The position numbers were made by a program, and so were the translations under genes. 19,550 nucleotides of DNA from Actinomycetes bacterium (GTDB lineage: Bacteria; Actinomycetota; Acidimicrobiia; Acidimicrobiales; Palsa-688). Below, in pieces: positions 7,997 through 17,365 of this stretch. The notes below the pieces were generated by a model, which had not been told where the DNA came from, searched no databases, and saw only the letters and a program-made list of their open reading frames with translations. Within the stretch, counting starts at the first letter, position 1, and each line of letters starts with the position of its first letter. The DNA lies in the NCBI GenBank assembly GCA_021808665.1, contig JAKBBA010000061.1:1-19550 (forward strand), read 5' to 3'.

Positions 7997-10900
7997 AAGG
8001 ACTCCCGATAGTGGTGGATATCTGACCAAGGGAACTTCCCGGAGCGCAGTTGCTTACGGGTTTCGACCAATTCCTTCGGCCAGTCGGGAAGCACTTCGGC
8101 GAATGGCGCTGCGCACAGCACGATGCCGTCATCGAGGTTCGGAGACCATCCGGACTCGGCCACGCGGGCCACCACCCGGCGGAACGACCGGAGTTCCTCG
8201 GCGAGCCCCCGCTCGGTGTCAAGGCGACCAGTGAGGGTCCGGGCGAGGCCAGGGTCATGTGTCGATGTTCCGGGGGTAGAGGCCTGGAGCTGGGCCGACT
8301 CCATGCGGCGAATCTCGACCTCCGTTGCGTTCAGCCGGCGCTCGGCATGCGCCGCTACGGAGTAGATCGCCTCTCGAGACAACGTCGGCGCATAGACCCA
8401 CACCGTCCACGCGCGAGACGCCGTTGTTAGCGGCCAGTAAATCGGTGCTTTGCGCCGGCTCTTCGAGTACTGAGCAAGATGGTCCTTGAAGAACCGCTTG
8501 CTTAGGTAGGTTCGGAAGTCTGGGGCGTCCAGGAGGTTGGAGACTTCGTCGATCAGGGTACTTGGATCTTCGACGAGCGCGGCGGCCGCCGCTTCGACGC
8601 TGGCGTCGATGGCAGCGGGGTGACCCGGCTCGTCCACCAGAACCCGATGTTCAGTGAGACTCAGCGGGTAGTCTTCGGGACTGCCTTTCGTCGGCACCCT
8701 CTCGGGGCCGACGAGCATCCCCGGCGAGCAAATCGGCACAGGGGCGAAGGGATCGTCAGTTGTGGAGGTTCCCGTTGGTAAATCGCGTCCGATGCGAACG
8801 TCCCACCGCCCGAAAGCGCATCCAACGAGGTATGAGGCAACGGATCGCGCCCATGCTTCCCGTTCCCCCGGCGGCAGCAGTCCGCGCTCGGCAACAACTT
8901 CGACGACTACGCCAGGGTGTACCCGGAGGCTGTGAGCGATCACCTCGAGACGGCGATCGGTGATGAACGTCAGATTCGCCACGGCGCGCGAGCCACCGCT
9001 GGTCGAGATGAACTCTCGAATCGTTCGATCAATTGGCTCGACGTACATTCGAGCGATGTCGTCGTTGACGTCGTCACGCCGCTCGTAGGTCATCGGGTGG
9101 CAGGACACCTCTTCGTCGAAATAGACGAGCGCCTCCTTGCTCAAGTGGATTCCATCGGCGATTCCGCCCTCTAGGTTTGCCGACAGCTCCAGAACTTTGA
9201 GATGCTGGGCCAATTCCTCGAGGTGCTGGCTAACGGCCGCATCGTCGGTTAGCCCAGAGTTGAGCCGCGGTGCAAGGAAGCGTCGGGTTGTCTCGGCGTG
9301 GAGGTCCGAGGTTGCCGCACACTCGATCATTCGATCGGCCAGCCTGCTGTTCACCGCATCCTCGCCCGGCCAGGGGAGCTTCTGGACGAGCCCGACCTCG
9401 TAACTCCGAGACTGGCCGCCAGAGGACGTCTCGTCAGCGGTCGATACGCTGAGCTCGAGCAGACCCTGAACAAAGCGCGAACGGAGCCAGCCCAACATGG
9501 CGGGCAAAGCGCTTGTGTCGGCGAAGATAGCCGGTCCCTTGTCGGCAAACGCACAACCAGCCGGCAGGACCCGAACACCAAAGCCCGAGTTGGTGCGCCG
9601 AGGCCATGTCAAGCCAGGGCGAAAGTAGTATTGCGGGTTGCGGATGACAGCTCCGCGGAACTCGTGCAACTTCTCGCCGTCGCGCTCGTAATCGACGACG
9701 AGGTGGATGTCGGCCCAGAAGGGCGAGTACTCACCGCCTTTCGCGAATGGCACCCAGCGCTTGCCCGCGAAGGTCTCGTCTCGGCTCCGGCCAACTCGGG
9801 CGGAATCCACCTCCCAGAAAGCACGAACAAATCTAAAGTCGTCACCAGTCTGGAGGCCGACTCGGATATCGACACCGTGGCCTTCTAGCGATGGAAAGTC
9901 CCTGAATAGACGTCGGATGTCCGGGGTCATCCAGTAGGCCATCGGCGCGCCGGGCACTGCGTCGAACGCATCCGGAGTGAGATGGAACACACGCCCATCA
10001 GGTGAGTTCGCACGGACGCGAGCACACACCTCGCGGAGGGCCGCAGGACGTTTCTCCAAAGGCTCTCGAAGGAGGCGGATAAAAGTGGTCGGCCGTGAGT
10101 GGCGCGATTGCCCCGGCCTGACGACGTATGCCGCGGCTTCGACGAGCGCCTCGTGCATCACTCCGAGGCCGAGGTCGGTTAGAGCGACAAGGTCGTTGCC
10201 GAGGAGGACCTCAGAGCGCCACCGCTCGAAGGTGGTGAGGAACATGCCGGCGCGCGAAGTGATCGCGCCGAGGTACCCGCTTGAGTTGCACAGCTCAAGG
10301 CCGCGACCTACGAACGCCGCAAAGAGGTTGTAGTCGCGCTTTGGTATCCACGGGTACGCCGCCTTAAGGTAGGGCTTTGTCTCGGCGATGGGTTCTCCAA
10401 AAGGTGGGTTCATCAGCACTGCGTCGTAGCGATGACTGAGTGCTTGGACAAGTCTCAGTGCATCACCACCCTCCGCGGCAAGCACTCGCTCTTGGGGACT
10501 TGAGGTGAGCTTATCGGCGGTGGCTCGGGCTGCGGCTAAGACCTCATCTACGACGGTGTCGACCTCGAGGATTCCAGCCTCAATGCCCGCATCGACCAGC
10601 GACACCACGCCCTGATCTGGTTTCTTGCGCCGGCCGGCGGCCCCTTGGCGACCCCCGCCAAAGGTCATCATTCGAGCGGTCTCCCCACGCAGCAGCTCGT
10701 CGACCCTCAAGAGGCTGCCAAGCTCAGGAGCTCGGTCGAGCTGGTCAACGAGCTCGGCGAGAAAGTCGCGTCGGGTCACCTCAACGGAGGCGAGGAGTTC
10801 GGAGCGCCCCGCTGCACCACCGGGCACGGCGCGTGCGCAGACGATGTTTGGCGTCGGGAGGTCACCATCTGGGTTGAATCGGCGAGCACGGAGCATGATG

Positions 10901-11928
10901 GCAGAGGCAGCGACCTGCGCGGCCCGGGCGTCGATGTCAATCCCCCATAGCGACGCGACGATCGACGCAGCCGACTCGGCGGGCGGCACTCCACGTAGCA
11001 ACCATGCTCGCTCGAGCAAATCGAAGGCACCGAGGAGAAAGTGACCTGATCCGCAAGCAGGATCAAGCACTTTGACGTCGTCAAGATCCAAAGGTTCGCC
11101 GAGCTCGGTGGGTGGGTCTACGAGGTACTCCAGCTCGTCGGCAAGCTCGAAAACGCCTCCTTCGACGAGCCGCCGGCCGAGGGTGTTGTGGACAAGGAAG
11201 CCCACTACGTAATCGGGAGTAAAGAACTGGTTACGAACGGCTAGCTCCCACGAGTCAACCGGCTGAGGGTGCTGCCGTCGCATCTCGGAGCGCTCTTCAT
11301 CGGAGTTGAAGAACTGATATGTCCAACCCAAGGTGTCGGGAGCGGCCCACGCCGCGCCTTGACGCCCCGTCACGCCGAGGTCGTCCGCGCTTATGAGTTC
11401 CACGAGTTCATCGACGACCGACGGCGGCGGTCGCAATGCAAGGAGCGGGTTGCGTGGGTCGAAGAGTCGGGGTACGTCGTGAGCGAGCTCGTCGCCGCAG
11501 AGCTGGAGGTACTCCCAGTAGCCAGCGTCGTCATCGCTGCCAAGGAGCGGTGCGACCTCGAGTAGTTGGCGAAAGCCCGACGATCGCCGTCCCCGCGCGA
11601 GTGACTCGGGGAGTAGTCCGAGAGCCTCGGCGACGCGTACCGCAATGAGGCGATTTGTATGCGTGAACGCTGCCTCACGCACTAGGAGATCCGCTCGACA
11701 ACTGAGCAATTCCCAGATGCCGACCAGCTCCCGGCGCGCCTCGAGCTCGTCGGGGCCGAGGCTGAGTCGGCTCTCGTCCTCGGGCAGCTCGCGACCAGCC
11801 TTAATGCCGAATGTCCCTTCCAGAACCCTGCTCAGCTCCTTGGTGAGGAGCGTCCGCAGCATGGTGACGACGCGGCTGAGCGCGACCCGCTCATCCTCGT
11901 CCAACGAGTTGCGGCGAACGTCGGTCAC
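7993..11928 (-). CDS. pglX: BREX adenine-specific DNA methyltransferase PglX
   Basis: 1311-aa class I N6-adenine DNA methyltransferase. The SAM-binding motif DPACGSGHF lies at 289-297 and the catalytic NPPF at 507-510, both in canonical order. The long N-terminal region includes the WTYQFFN and VRNQFFTPDYVVGFLV segments usual for PglX, and the long C-terminal part is expected to hold the target-recognition region. In BREX this enzyme marks host DNA at a non-palindromic site and is also needed for interference. It starts at GTG 11928, overlapping the brxC stop as GTGA, with a short AGG five bases upstream. It is a single intact copy with no sign of the phase-variable repeats or inverted duplicates seen in some pglX genes. 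No separate restriction endonuclease gene is present, as usual for BREX. Confidence 0.95.
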   Translation of the reverse strand: MTDVRRNSLDEDERVALSRVVTMLRTLLTKELSRVLEGTFGIKAGRELPEDESRLSLGPDELEARRELVGIWELLSCRADLLVREAAFTHTNRLIAVRVAEALGLLPESLARGRRSSGFRQLLEVAPLLGSDDDAGYWEYLQLCGDELAHDVPRLFDPRNPLLALRPPPSVVDELVELISADDLGVTGRQGAAWAAPDTLGWTYQFFNSDEERSEMRRQHPQPVDSWELAVRNQFFTPDYVVGFLVHNTLGRRLVEGGVFELADELEYLVDPPTELGEPLDLDDVKVLDPACGSGHFLLGAFDLLERAWLLRGVPPAESAASIVASLWGIDIDARAAQVAASAIMLRARRFNPDGDLPTPNIVCARAVPGGAAGRSELLASVEVTRRDFLAELVDQLDRAPELGSLLRVDELLRGETARMMTFGGGRQGAAGRRKKPDQGVVSLVDAGIEAGILEVDTVVDEVLAAARATADKLTSSPQERVLAAEGGDALRLVQALSHRYDAVLMNPPFGEPIAETKPYLKAAYPWIPKRDYNLFAAFVGRGLELCNSSGYLGAITSRAGMFLTTFERWRSEVLLGNDLVALTDLGLGVMHEALVEAAAYVVRPGQSRHSRPTTFIRLLREPLEKRPAALREVCARVRANSPDGRVFHLTPDAFDAVPGAPMAYWMTPDIRRLFRDFPSLEGHGVDIRVGLQTGDDFRFVRAFWEVDSARVGRSRDETFAGKRWVPFAKGGEYSPFWADIHLVVDYERDGEKLHEFRGAVIRNPQYYFRPGLTWPRRTNSGFGVRVLPAGCAFADKGPAIFADTSALPAMLGWLRSRFVQGLLELSVSTADETSSGGQSRSYEVGLVQKLPWPGEDAVNSRLADRMIECAATSDLHAETTRRFLAPRLNSGLTDDAAVSQHLEELAQHLKVLELSANLEGGIADGIHLSKEALVYFDEEVSCHPMTYERRDDVNDDIARMYVEPIDRTIREFISTSGGSRAVANLTFITDRRLEVIAHSLRVHPGVVVEVVAERGLLPPGEREAWARSVASYLVGCAFGRWDVRIGRDLPTGTSTTDDPFAPVPICSPGMLVGPERVPTKGSPEDYPLSLTEHRVLVDEPGHPAAIDASVEAAAAALVEDPSTLIDEVSNLLDAPDFRTYLSKRFFKDHLAQYSKSRRKAPIYWPLTTASRAWTVWVYAPTLSREAIYSVAAHAERRLNATEVEIRRMESAQLQASTPGTSTHDPGLARTLTGRLDTERGLAEELRSFRRVVARVAESGWSPNLDDGIVLCAAPFAEVLPDWPKELVETRKQLRSGKFPWSDIHHYRESL
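8002..8006 (-). promoter_or_regulatory. Shine-Dalgarno deciding the pglZ start
   Basis: GGGAG on the minus strand, 5 nt upstream of GTG 7996. It supports this start over the upstream TTG at 8029, which would overlap pglX by 37 bp. Confidence 0.55.
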
Positions 11929-14900
11929 GTGAGCCTGACTTCTTTGCCATCTTCGAGCAACTCCAGTCCCCTGGCTCGCAAGGCATCGAGGGCAACGTCG
12001 AGTTCGAGGACTGAGCGGATCGGGCCGATGGCCACCTCCGCGATCACGGCGGCCACGTCGAGGCGGACGATCCGGCCGGCCGAGCGCACCGCATCGAGGT
12101 CGGCGCGGACCATGTCAGCGGCCGCCGTCATCTGTGCCCGGCGAGCAAGGATCTGCTCTACGGTTGTCGCTCGGCCGGGGTCAAGTACATCGAGTCGAGC
12201 GGCGACGGCCGCCTCTGTGACCTGTGCGTCGATGTCGGTTGACTCGGCCGCAATCGAGGCACGCAAAGCGTTCAGATCGGCAAGCGTTTCGCGGGCTAGC
12301 TGCTCGCGGCGTTCCTCCTGGGCTGCAGCGACTTCGGTCGTGAGGGATCTCACCCGAGCGAGATGGTGCACAAGGTCGCCGGCGCCAAGCAAGTCTCGCA
12401 ACTGATCTCGGCCATCGAGTGCGGCGCTCGGGAGCTCGGCGTCGGCGAGGAACGCTGCGTCCCGGGCCCTCGCGAATAAGCCGGGTTCCTCGGCGATGAG
12501 CGCGAGTACCGGCCTCGCAGCTTGCAAGCCGGCCTGAAGGTCGTCCCAGCCGCTCGCGAACTCCGCCACGACGTATCCATCGTCGTCCTCGCCAAGAGCG
12601 CCGAGAACCTGGCGGGCCAGCTCGATTGCGGTTGGAACCGGAAGACCGGTCCCCGCAAGGAAGCTCACGGCCTCGCCGACCGGCTGCCGCTGCGGTCCGA
12701 ACGCAGCCCGCAGCCTTGTTGCGAGCTCGTCGAGCGCAACGGGGCATGTCTGGCCAGTCGCCGCGGTGAGACGCTCCGCGAGGCGCGAGCGAGTCGGCAG
12801 ATCGGGTCCAGTGTCGGTTGGGGGGCGGACCACAATCGACCGAAACGGGGCGACGCCCCGGAACACGTTGTCGAGCCTGCGGTCGGTGACAGCAGTGATG
12901 CGTTGGCCCTGGTAGGCGATCTCGACGAGGCCAGCCCGGAGCGCCGCCGCGACGACGGCCTGGACGACGTCGGGTGCGGCGCCGTATGGAGCCGCACCGA
13001 AGTGCCGCTCAAGATGTTGGCCGGTCGCGGCTTGGCCATAGTCGTCCCTGCGCTTGACCTCGTCAACCAGGAGCTGGAGAGGGCCCTGGTCAGTCACGAG
13101 CTGCGGGCCCGAAGGCGTCATAGTGAACAGACCGATTCCGGCGTCACCCAGCGACGGTGGGAGCTGCGCAAGGTCGTCGGTCCGCGCCACTTCGAGCGGG
13201 ATTTTCGTCTCGATCTTCGCAGCGAAGGTGGCTAAATGGGGATAGACGCTCGGGAGGCGATCTCGCACCGCCGACTGGATTGCTTCGAGCAGAGCGCCCG
13301 TCGGGGGGTTAGCGGTCGCCCCTTGGAAAATGATGCCGCCGTCGGACAGATCCGCGCGCAGTCTCTCGATGAACTGGACCTCGGAGCGCCGCTGGCGTGC
13401 CCGCTCCTCGGCAACGAGTTCGCGGGTGGTCTCGGAGACAGACGAGGACGTGTGCCGCTCGACCATGGTTCGGCTTCGGAACACCTCCCGGAGTGACGCC
13501 CATGTGTCGTCGCTCTGGCGGAACCACCACAAAACCCGATTGACAGCGGCCCGCTCTCGCGTCGGCGGGACTAGTTCGGCCGGATCGTCACCGGAGTTCA
13601 GCGCCGCGAACTCGACCGAGACCTCACCATCCGCCGCCGACTCGCCGTCTATGACGAGGCCGATCTTAAACAGGCGCCCTTCGAGCACGGAGAGTCGCGT
13701 ACCCAGCTCCTCCTTAAGGATTCGGCGTCGTTCGCGTACCTCGTCCCCGGGTCTGAATTCGAGCTGGCGCTTCTCATCCCACTGCTTCTGCTCAGCCGAT
13801 TGGAGCTGGAAGCCTTGCTCAGTCTCACGTAGCCAGCCGGCTGCGACCAGTCGGGCCGCGGCCTGCTCGATCTCGGACCGGCGACTTTCCGCCTGGATCG
13901 CGGGGTGGAGGAGCACGGCTAGATTCTGTGCGGTCAACGGCAACGATCGGACGCCGTGGACCAGAGCAACGACCTTCATTACCTGTGCTTCTGGGCTCGC
14001 TGCACCAAAGTTCTCGACGACCTGGTCGACCTGGTGTCGCAGGCCGGAATCGATGACGTCGATCAGCAGCTCGTACGACCGATCGAGTGTGACGAGCACG
14101 CCCACCGCTTCGCGCCCGAGCCCGACTTGCGGATTAGCCAGTAGCTGTTGGGCGTGTTGAATGATCGTGCGGTTCGAGCCGCCTAGCGGGGCCCCGGCGC
14201 GTAGCTGGCTCCGTCGCTGCGTCACTGCGTCGATGAGAAGCTGCACCTGGTAGGGCAGCAGCGGGTACAAACGGACGAACTCCTCTGTTGAAAACTCGTC
14301 GGAGCGGCGATCGGATGCCAACCTCAGATTGGCCGCGAGCCTTTCTTTATTGGGCGCGACGAGCGTCTCGACCTCACGTCTACCCGAGTCGGACTTGTCG
14401 AGGATGCGCAGGCCGACAACCTCACGAATATCGGAGGCCGTGAGGTCGACGCGGATCGGGAAGCGGTCACGGACCCGCGCCAACTCGACGCCCTTTCCCT
14501 CGAGCGAATCAACGACCTCTTCGAGCCGCTCTTGGCTAGTCGTGATGAGGAAGATGCGGCCTTGCTGCTTCTGGACGGCCTCGGCCAGGCCTTGCAGTGC
14601 GAGCATCCGGATTCGCGAGCGGGCGACGTACTGGCCGGTCTCGTCGACCACGATGACCAGTCTCCTTGCCCCATTCCCCCGCCGGTCGACGAGCTCAACC
14701 GCTCGCCGCGCGAACCAGTTCGCGTCGACCGTCGGGGAGATGTACGCCTTCGCCCACGAGTCCGGTGAAGAAAATGTGGCCGGGTCGAGCTCATGGAGCA
14801 CCCTCGACGCCAGGTTCGGAGCCAACGTGGTGTGGCGGACCAGGTCCCAGGGCTTGCCGTGAATTTGCCCAAACCGCGTGATGAACTCGTCGAGACGGTG

Positions 14901-15428
14901 GTCGGTTTCAAGATCGAACTCGAGCGCAGCGAGCGTGGGTTCGCGCGCATAGCCCAACCGTTGGAGCACTGATCGATAGATGGGGAGCACGACGTGTTCT
15001 TCGGTTTCGACGTCATGGGCGCTGGAGAGGTCGAGCAGCGCTGTGGTCGCGGTACCGCGATTCTTCGGGTCGAGCGCGCGAGGAAGCAGCGCGCGGAGAG
15101 CCAGGGAGTCGACTCGCTCAAGAACACGGTCGACGACCGGACGACCGGCGACCATCCGGTTCTCCAGGAGGTAGCCGAGGATCTTCGCGAAGCTCGACTT
15201 ACCGGAGCCAAAGAACCCCGAGACCCACACGTTGGTGCGGTCGGATCGATCATCGAAGCAGTCGACGTACTCGCGGACAACTTTCTCAAGTTCGGCGCGG
15301 ATCCGGTCGGTGACCACATACTCATCGATTTCTCCAGCGACTACAGTGTCCTCCGAGACATCAACCTTGACGACCTCCTTGATCGTCCGGTCGATGTCGC
15401 GCCGATAGAGGTCGCCTACTTGCGTCAC
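11925..15428 (-). CDS. brxC: BREX P-loop ATPase BrxC (PglY-like)
   Basis: 1167-aa ATPase of the BrxC/PglY family. The family N-terminus GDLYRRDIDRTIKEVVKV is followed by Walker A GFFGSGKS (71-78) and Walker B LVIVVDETGQ (257-266), then a sensor-like strand IFLITTSQERLEE. The middle and C-terminal parts contain helix-rich, probably coiled segments (for example around REQLARETLADLNALRASI). GTG 15428 overlaps the brxB stop as GTGA and has a strong GAGGAG at 7-nt spacing. BrxC is a core component needed for BREX defence, thought to use ATP for complex assembly or DNA handling. Length and motifs match the family and there is no frameshift. Confidence 0.94.
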   Translation of the reverse strand: MTQVGDLYRRDIDRTIKEVVKVDVSEDTVVAGEIDEYVVTDRIRAELEKVVREYVDCFDDRSDRTNVWVSGFFGSGKSSFAKILGYLLENRMVAGRPVVDRVLERVDSLALRALLPRALDPKNRGTATTALLDLSSAHDVETEEHVVLPIYRSVLQRLGYAREPTLAALEFDLETDHRLDEFITRFGQIHGKPWDLVRHTTLAPNLASRVLHELDPATFSSPDSWAKAYISPTVDANWFARRAVELVDRRGNGARRLVIVVDETGQYVARSRIRMLALQGLAEAVQKQQGRIFLITTSQERLEEVVDSLEGKGVELARVRDRFPIRVDLTASDIREVVGLRILDKSDSGRREVETLVAPNKERLAANLRLASDRRSDEFSTEEFVRLYPLLPYQVQLLIDAVTQRRSQLRAGAPLGGSNRTIIQHAQQLLANPQVGLGREAVGVLVTLDRSYELLIDVIDSGLRHQVDQVVENFGAASPEAQVMKVVALVHGVRSLPLTAQNLAVLLHPAIQAESRRSEIEQAAARLVAAGWLRETEQGFQLQSAEQKQWDEKRQLEFRPGDEVRERRRILKEELGTRLSVLEGRLFKIGLVIDGESAADGEVSVEFAALNSGDDPAELVPPTRERAAVNRVLWWFRQSDDTWASLREVFRSRTMVERHTSSSVSETTRELVAEERARQRRSEVQFIERLRADLSDGGIIFQGATANPPTGALLEAIQSAVRDRLPSVYPHLATFAAKIETKIPLEVARTDDLAQLPPSLGDAGIGLFTMTPSGPQLVTDQGPLQLLVDEVKRRDDYGQAATGQHLERHFGAAPYGAAPDVVQAVVAAALRAGLVEIAYQGQRITAVTDRRLDNVFRGVAPFRSIVVRPPTDTGPDLPTRSRLAERLTAATGQTCPVALDELATRLRAAFGPQRQPVGEAVSFLAGTGLPVPTAIELARQVLGALGEDDDGYVVAEFASGWDDLQAGLQAARPVLALIAEEPGLFARARDAAFLADAELPSAALDGRDQLRDLLGAGDLVHHLARVRSLTTEVAAAQEERREQLARETLADLNALRASIAAESTDIDAQVTEAAVAARLDVLDPGRATTVEQILARRAQMTAAADMVRADLDAVRSAGRIVRLDVAAVIAEVAIGPIRSVLELDVALDALRARGLELLEDGKEVRLT

Positions 15429-16048
15429 GCCTGATCTCCTCGTTCGCCGCGGACCACGATCATTGCCCGGTAGCCGTATGCAGGTTCAGTCTTCCCCATG
15501 AACCGAAGGCCGTAGTTGCCCTCGACAGTGCCTGGGTACAGAAGCACGACCGGTACACGCACACCGGTTCGGAGCCGCAGATCATCGAGAAGAGCCGACG
15601 TGCGGTACCCCGGATAGAGACCCCCGGCGCGGAAGAGCACCGCAGCCCACCGCCCGGGAGGTGACGGCAGCCTCGCGGCAACCCGTTCGGTCAGCGACGG
15701 CGGAAGACGAAGGAGCTGGCCCACGGAACGATGCACCGCCGCCTGTGTCTGCGGATCGCCGTCTGCGGCGCGCTCCTGTTCGACGAGCTCTTCATACATG
15801 CCAGACTCGTCGATCGCCTCCCAAAACACATCCGCCAGCGACAACGACGTGCAGTCGACGCTACGATCAGGGGCGCGTAACCACCCTGCCATCTTCACGA
15901 CGTCCGCCCGGACCGAGTACTCCTCGGCCGGATCGTACACATATACCCAGCAGGGGACGTTGGTTCCTCGGTCGTGGTCGTGGTATTCAACGATCCGCTT
16001 CGCAATATCGACCAGGGCCGGGTCTAGAACGGCATTAGGCTGCGCCAT
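15425..16048 (-). CDS. brxB: BREX protein BrxB (DUF1788)
   Basis: 207-aa BrxB, a small core BREX protein of the DUF1788 family. The diagnostic C-terminal block is clear: VLFRAGGLYPGYRTSALLDD, then VPVVLLYPGTVEGNYGLRFMG and a final YRAMIVV. The N-terminal half contains CWVYVYDPAEEYSVR, also usual for the family. The frame is open to a TTG at 16063, but ATG 16048 has GAGG 6 nt upstream and is preferred, giving a 14-bp overlap with brxA. Its exact biochemical role is unknown; it is needed for BREX function in studied systems. Confidence 0.9.
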   Translation of the reverse strand: MAQPNAVLDPALVDIAKRIVEYHDHDRGTNVPCWVYVYDPAEEYSVRADVVKMAGWLRAPDRSVDCTSLSLADVFWEAIDESGMYEELVEQERAADGDPQTQAAVHRSVGQLLRLPPSLTERVAARLPSPPGRWAAVLFRAGGLYPGYRTSALLDDLRLRTGVRVPVVLLYPGTVEGNYGLRFMGKTEPAYGYRAMIVVRGERGDQA

Positions 16049-16805
16049 GCACAGCCTCAGCAAGGGTGGCGGCCTGCCACTCGATTCGCGTAACCGAACC
16101 GGCCCGATTGAGCATGATTACGCCGTGGTGGGCGAGATCAGTGAGGAGAGCGGCAACGTCGGCCGTCGCGAGCAGCCACCTCCGCCAAACTGTAGAACGC
16201 TCGATGCTCGCTGCAGTCACGCCGAGCTCGTGAAGGCGCCAGCAGGTGTAGGCGAAGCCGGCGATGGATGGGTATGGATGGCCGATCTGCTTCCTAGTCC
16301 CGCCGGTTGTCCCTTCCAGGATGCCAAAGTCGCGCAGCGTCGCGAGTAGAGCCCGACCAACGCGGGTCTGGACCGCGTCAGACCAGTCGGGCGCGAGCCC
16401 CCGGCAGGCTATCTGGCCGACCCATGCGACCGCGTCCTCAACGGTAACGGTGCTTCGGCCGGCTTGGTACCACTCGAAGAGCGGTCCCTCCGCGAAGTCG
16501 GCGAGGAGCGGTTCCGCCCGACAGGCCTCGAAATAGCAGGCGTCCCGGAACGCCCGGAGGTCAGAGTCGAGCAACACCTTCAACGCCGAGACCACCTGGG
16601 GGCCCGGCTCGATGAAACGGGGCCGCAGGATGCGGTGGCTCAAGTCCGTGCGCCGAACGGCAGAAGCTGCGCCAATCTCGACCAGAGCGGCGAGGTTCTC
16701 CTCGGACGACCGAAGGTCGTCCCAGCTCGAGACCAAGAGCGCCGAGACCCCAAGCAGAGCCCCGCCCTTCTGGAGGTTCGACGTATAGACCCCGCTCATG
16801 GTCAT
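16035..16805 (-). CDS. brxA: BREX protein BrxA (DUF1819)
   Basis: 256-aa BrxA. The N-terminus YTSNLQKGGALLGVSALLVS matches the DUF1819 start pattern, and ILRPRFIEPGP and YFEACRAEPLLADF are further family landmarks. A tail of roughly 50 residues (VWRRWLLATADVAALLTDLA and onward) looks winged-helix-like, consistent with the known DNA-binding fold of BrxA from type 1 systems. ATG 16805 overlaps the brxE stop as ATGA and has no good ribosome site of its own, so translation probably depends on ribosomes finishing brxE. A second ATG two codons later is equally possible. Confidence 0.88.
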   Translation of the reverse strand: MTMSGVYTSNLQKGGALLGVSALLVSSWDDLRSSEENLAALVEIGAASAVRRTDLSHRILRPRFIEPGPQVVSALKVLLDSDLRAFRDACYFEACRAEPLLADFAEGPLFEWYQAGRSTVTVEDAVAWVGQIACRGLAPDWSDAVQTRVGRALLATLRDFGILEGTTGGTRKQIGHPYPSIAGFAYTCWRLHELGVTAASIERSTVWRRWLLATADVAALLTDLAHHGVIMLNRAGSVTRIEWQAATLAEAVHGAA

Positions 16806-17353
16806 GGCACAAGATCGACATAGGGAACGGAAAGCTCACCCTGCTGGGTCATGTAGCTCTCGGTGAACCGAATCAGCAGGCCGGCGGTGACCGCCGGATT
16901 TTGAAGCTCGGCAGCCCGGACGCTCGCTCCGTCGCTCGCCTGCCCCTGCACCTCTGCGAGCCACCCCGCAAGCCCCAAGCGAGCCGTCTCGCTCATGCCC
17001 CATTCGAGCAGCTCGTCGATAATCGGGCTCTCGCCGGAAGTCTTCTGCTCCCGCAGGTAGGCCCGGGTCCACCCGCCGAACGGCAGATACGGCGAGAACA
17101 GATGGATAGCAGTGTCCCGAGGGAGGATCTGATGATGGCGCCGCGTCGCCGACAGCACCGCCAGCTCAGCGCCAACCACCTTGGAGGTCCGCCGGAACCC
17201 AGCGAGCGCAAACCGGACGGCCGGGTTCATTCCTTGACTGGACCACCACCCTTCGAGGTCGGCTTCCCCCAGGCGCGCCACGCCCAAGACCAGCCGAACG
17301 GCCAGCGACGGCTCGAGCCGCGCAGGAGTCAGCGCTTTCTCTGGCGTGGTCAC
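16802..17353 (-). CDS. brxE: BREX protein BrxE (type 6 marker)
   Basis: 183-aa protein recognised as BrxE from its opening (AVRLVLGVARLGEADLEGWW), the segment DTAIHLFSPYLPFGGWTRAY and its length, and from its position directly before brxA and brxB. BrxE is known only as a component of type 6 BREX; its function is unknown. It is the first gene of the nine-gene operon. The start is GTG 17353; a stop codon (TAG) lies in frame four codons upstream and no Shine-Dalgarno is present. A TAGACT hexamer six bases upstream suggests a leaderless mRNA. There is no signal peptide or membrane segment. The family call is from recognition rather than a search. Confidence 0.8.
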   Translation of the reverse strand: MTTPEKALTPARLEPSLAVRLVLGVARLGEADLEGWWSSQGMNPAVRFALAGFRRTSKVVGAELAVLSATRRHHQILPRDTAIHLFSPYLPFGGWTRAYLREQKTSGESPIIDELLEWGMSETARLGLAGWLAEVQGQASDGASVRAAELQNPAVTAGLLIRFTESYMTQQGELSVPYVDLVP

Positions 17354-17359
17354 AGCAGT

Positions 17360-17365
17360 AGTCTA
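17360..17365 (-). promoter_or_regulatory. Candidate -10 box of the BREX operon (leaderless brxE)
   Basis: TAGACT on the minus strand fits the actinobacterial TANNNT -10 pattern and ends six bases before the brxE GTG. This would place the transcript start at or within a base or two of the start codon. No convincing -35 is seen: TGTAGC lies at 17-bp spacing and TTGTGT at 20 bp. The lack of a ribosome site is consistent with a leaderless message. This is pattern-based only. Confidence 0.4.

Noticed and set aside
13330..14160. 276-aa plus-strand ORF antisense to brxC
   Set aside because: Ser/Arg/Thr-rich shadow of a GC-rich gene, with no family motif or ribosome site.
14324..15325. 333-aa same-strand ORF inside brxC in another frame
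   Set aside because: Serine/arginine-rich low-complexity translation typical of an out-of-frame shadow; the brxC frame covers the whole stretch with clear Walker motifs.
15425..16063. TTG start for brxB at 16063
   Set aside because: ATG 16048 has a GAGG ribosome site at good spacing, and the extra five residues look non-conserved.
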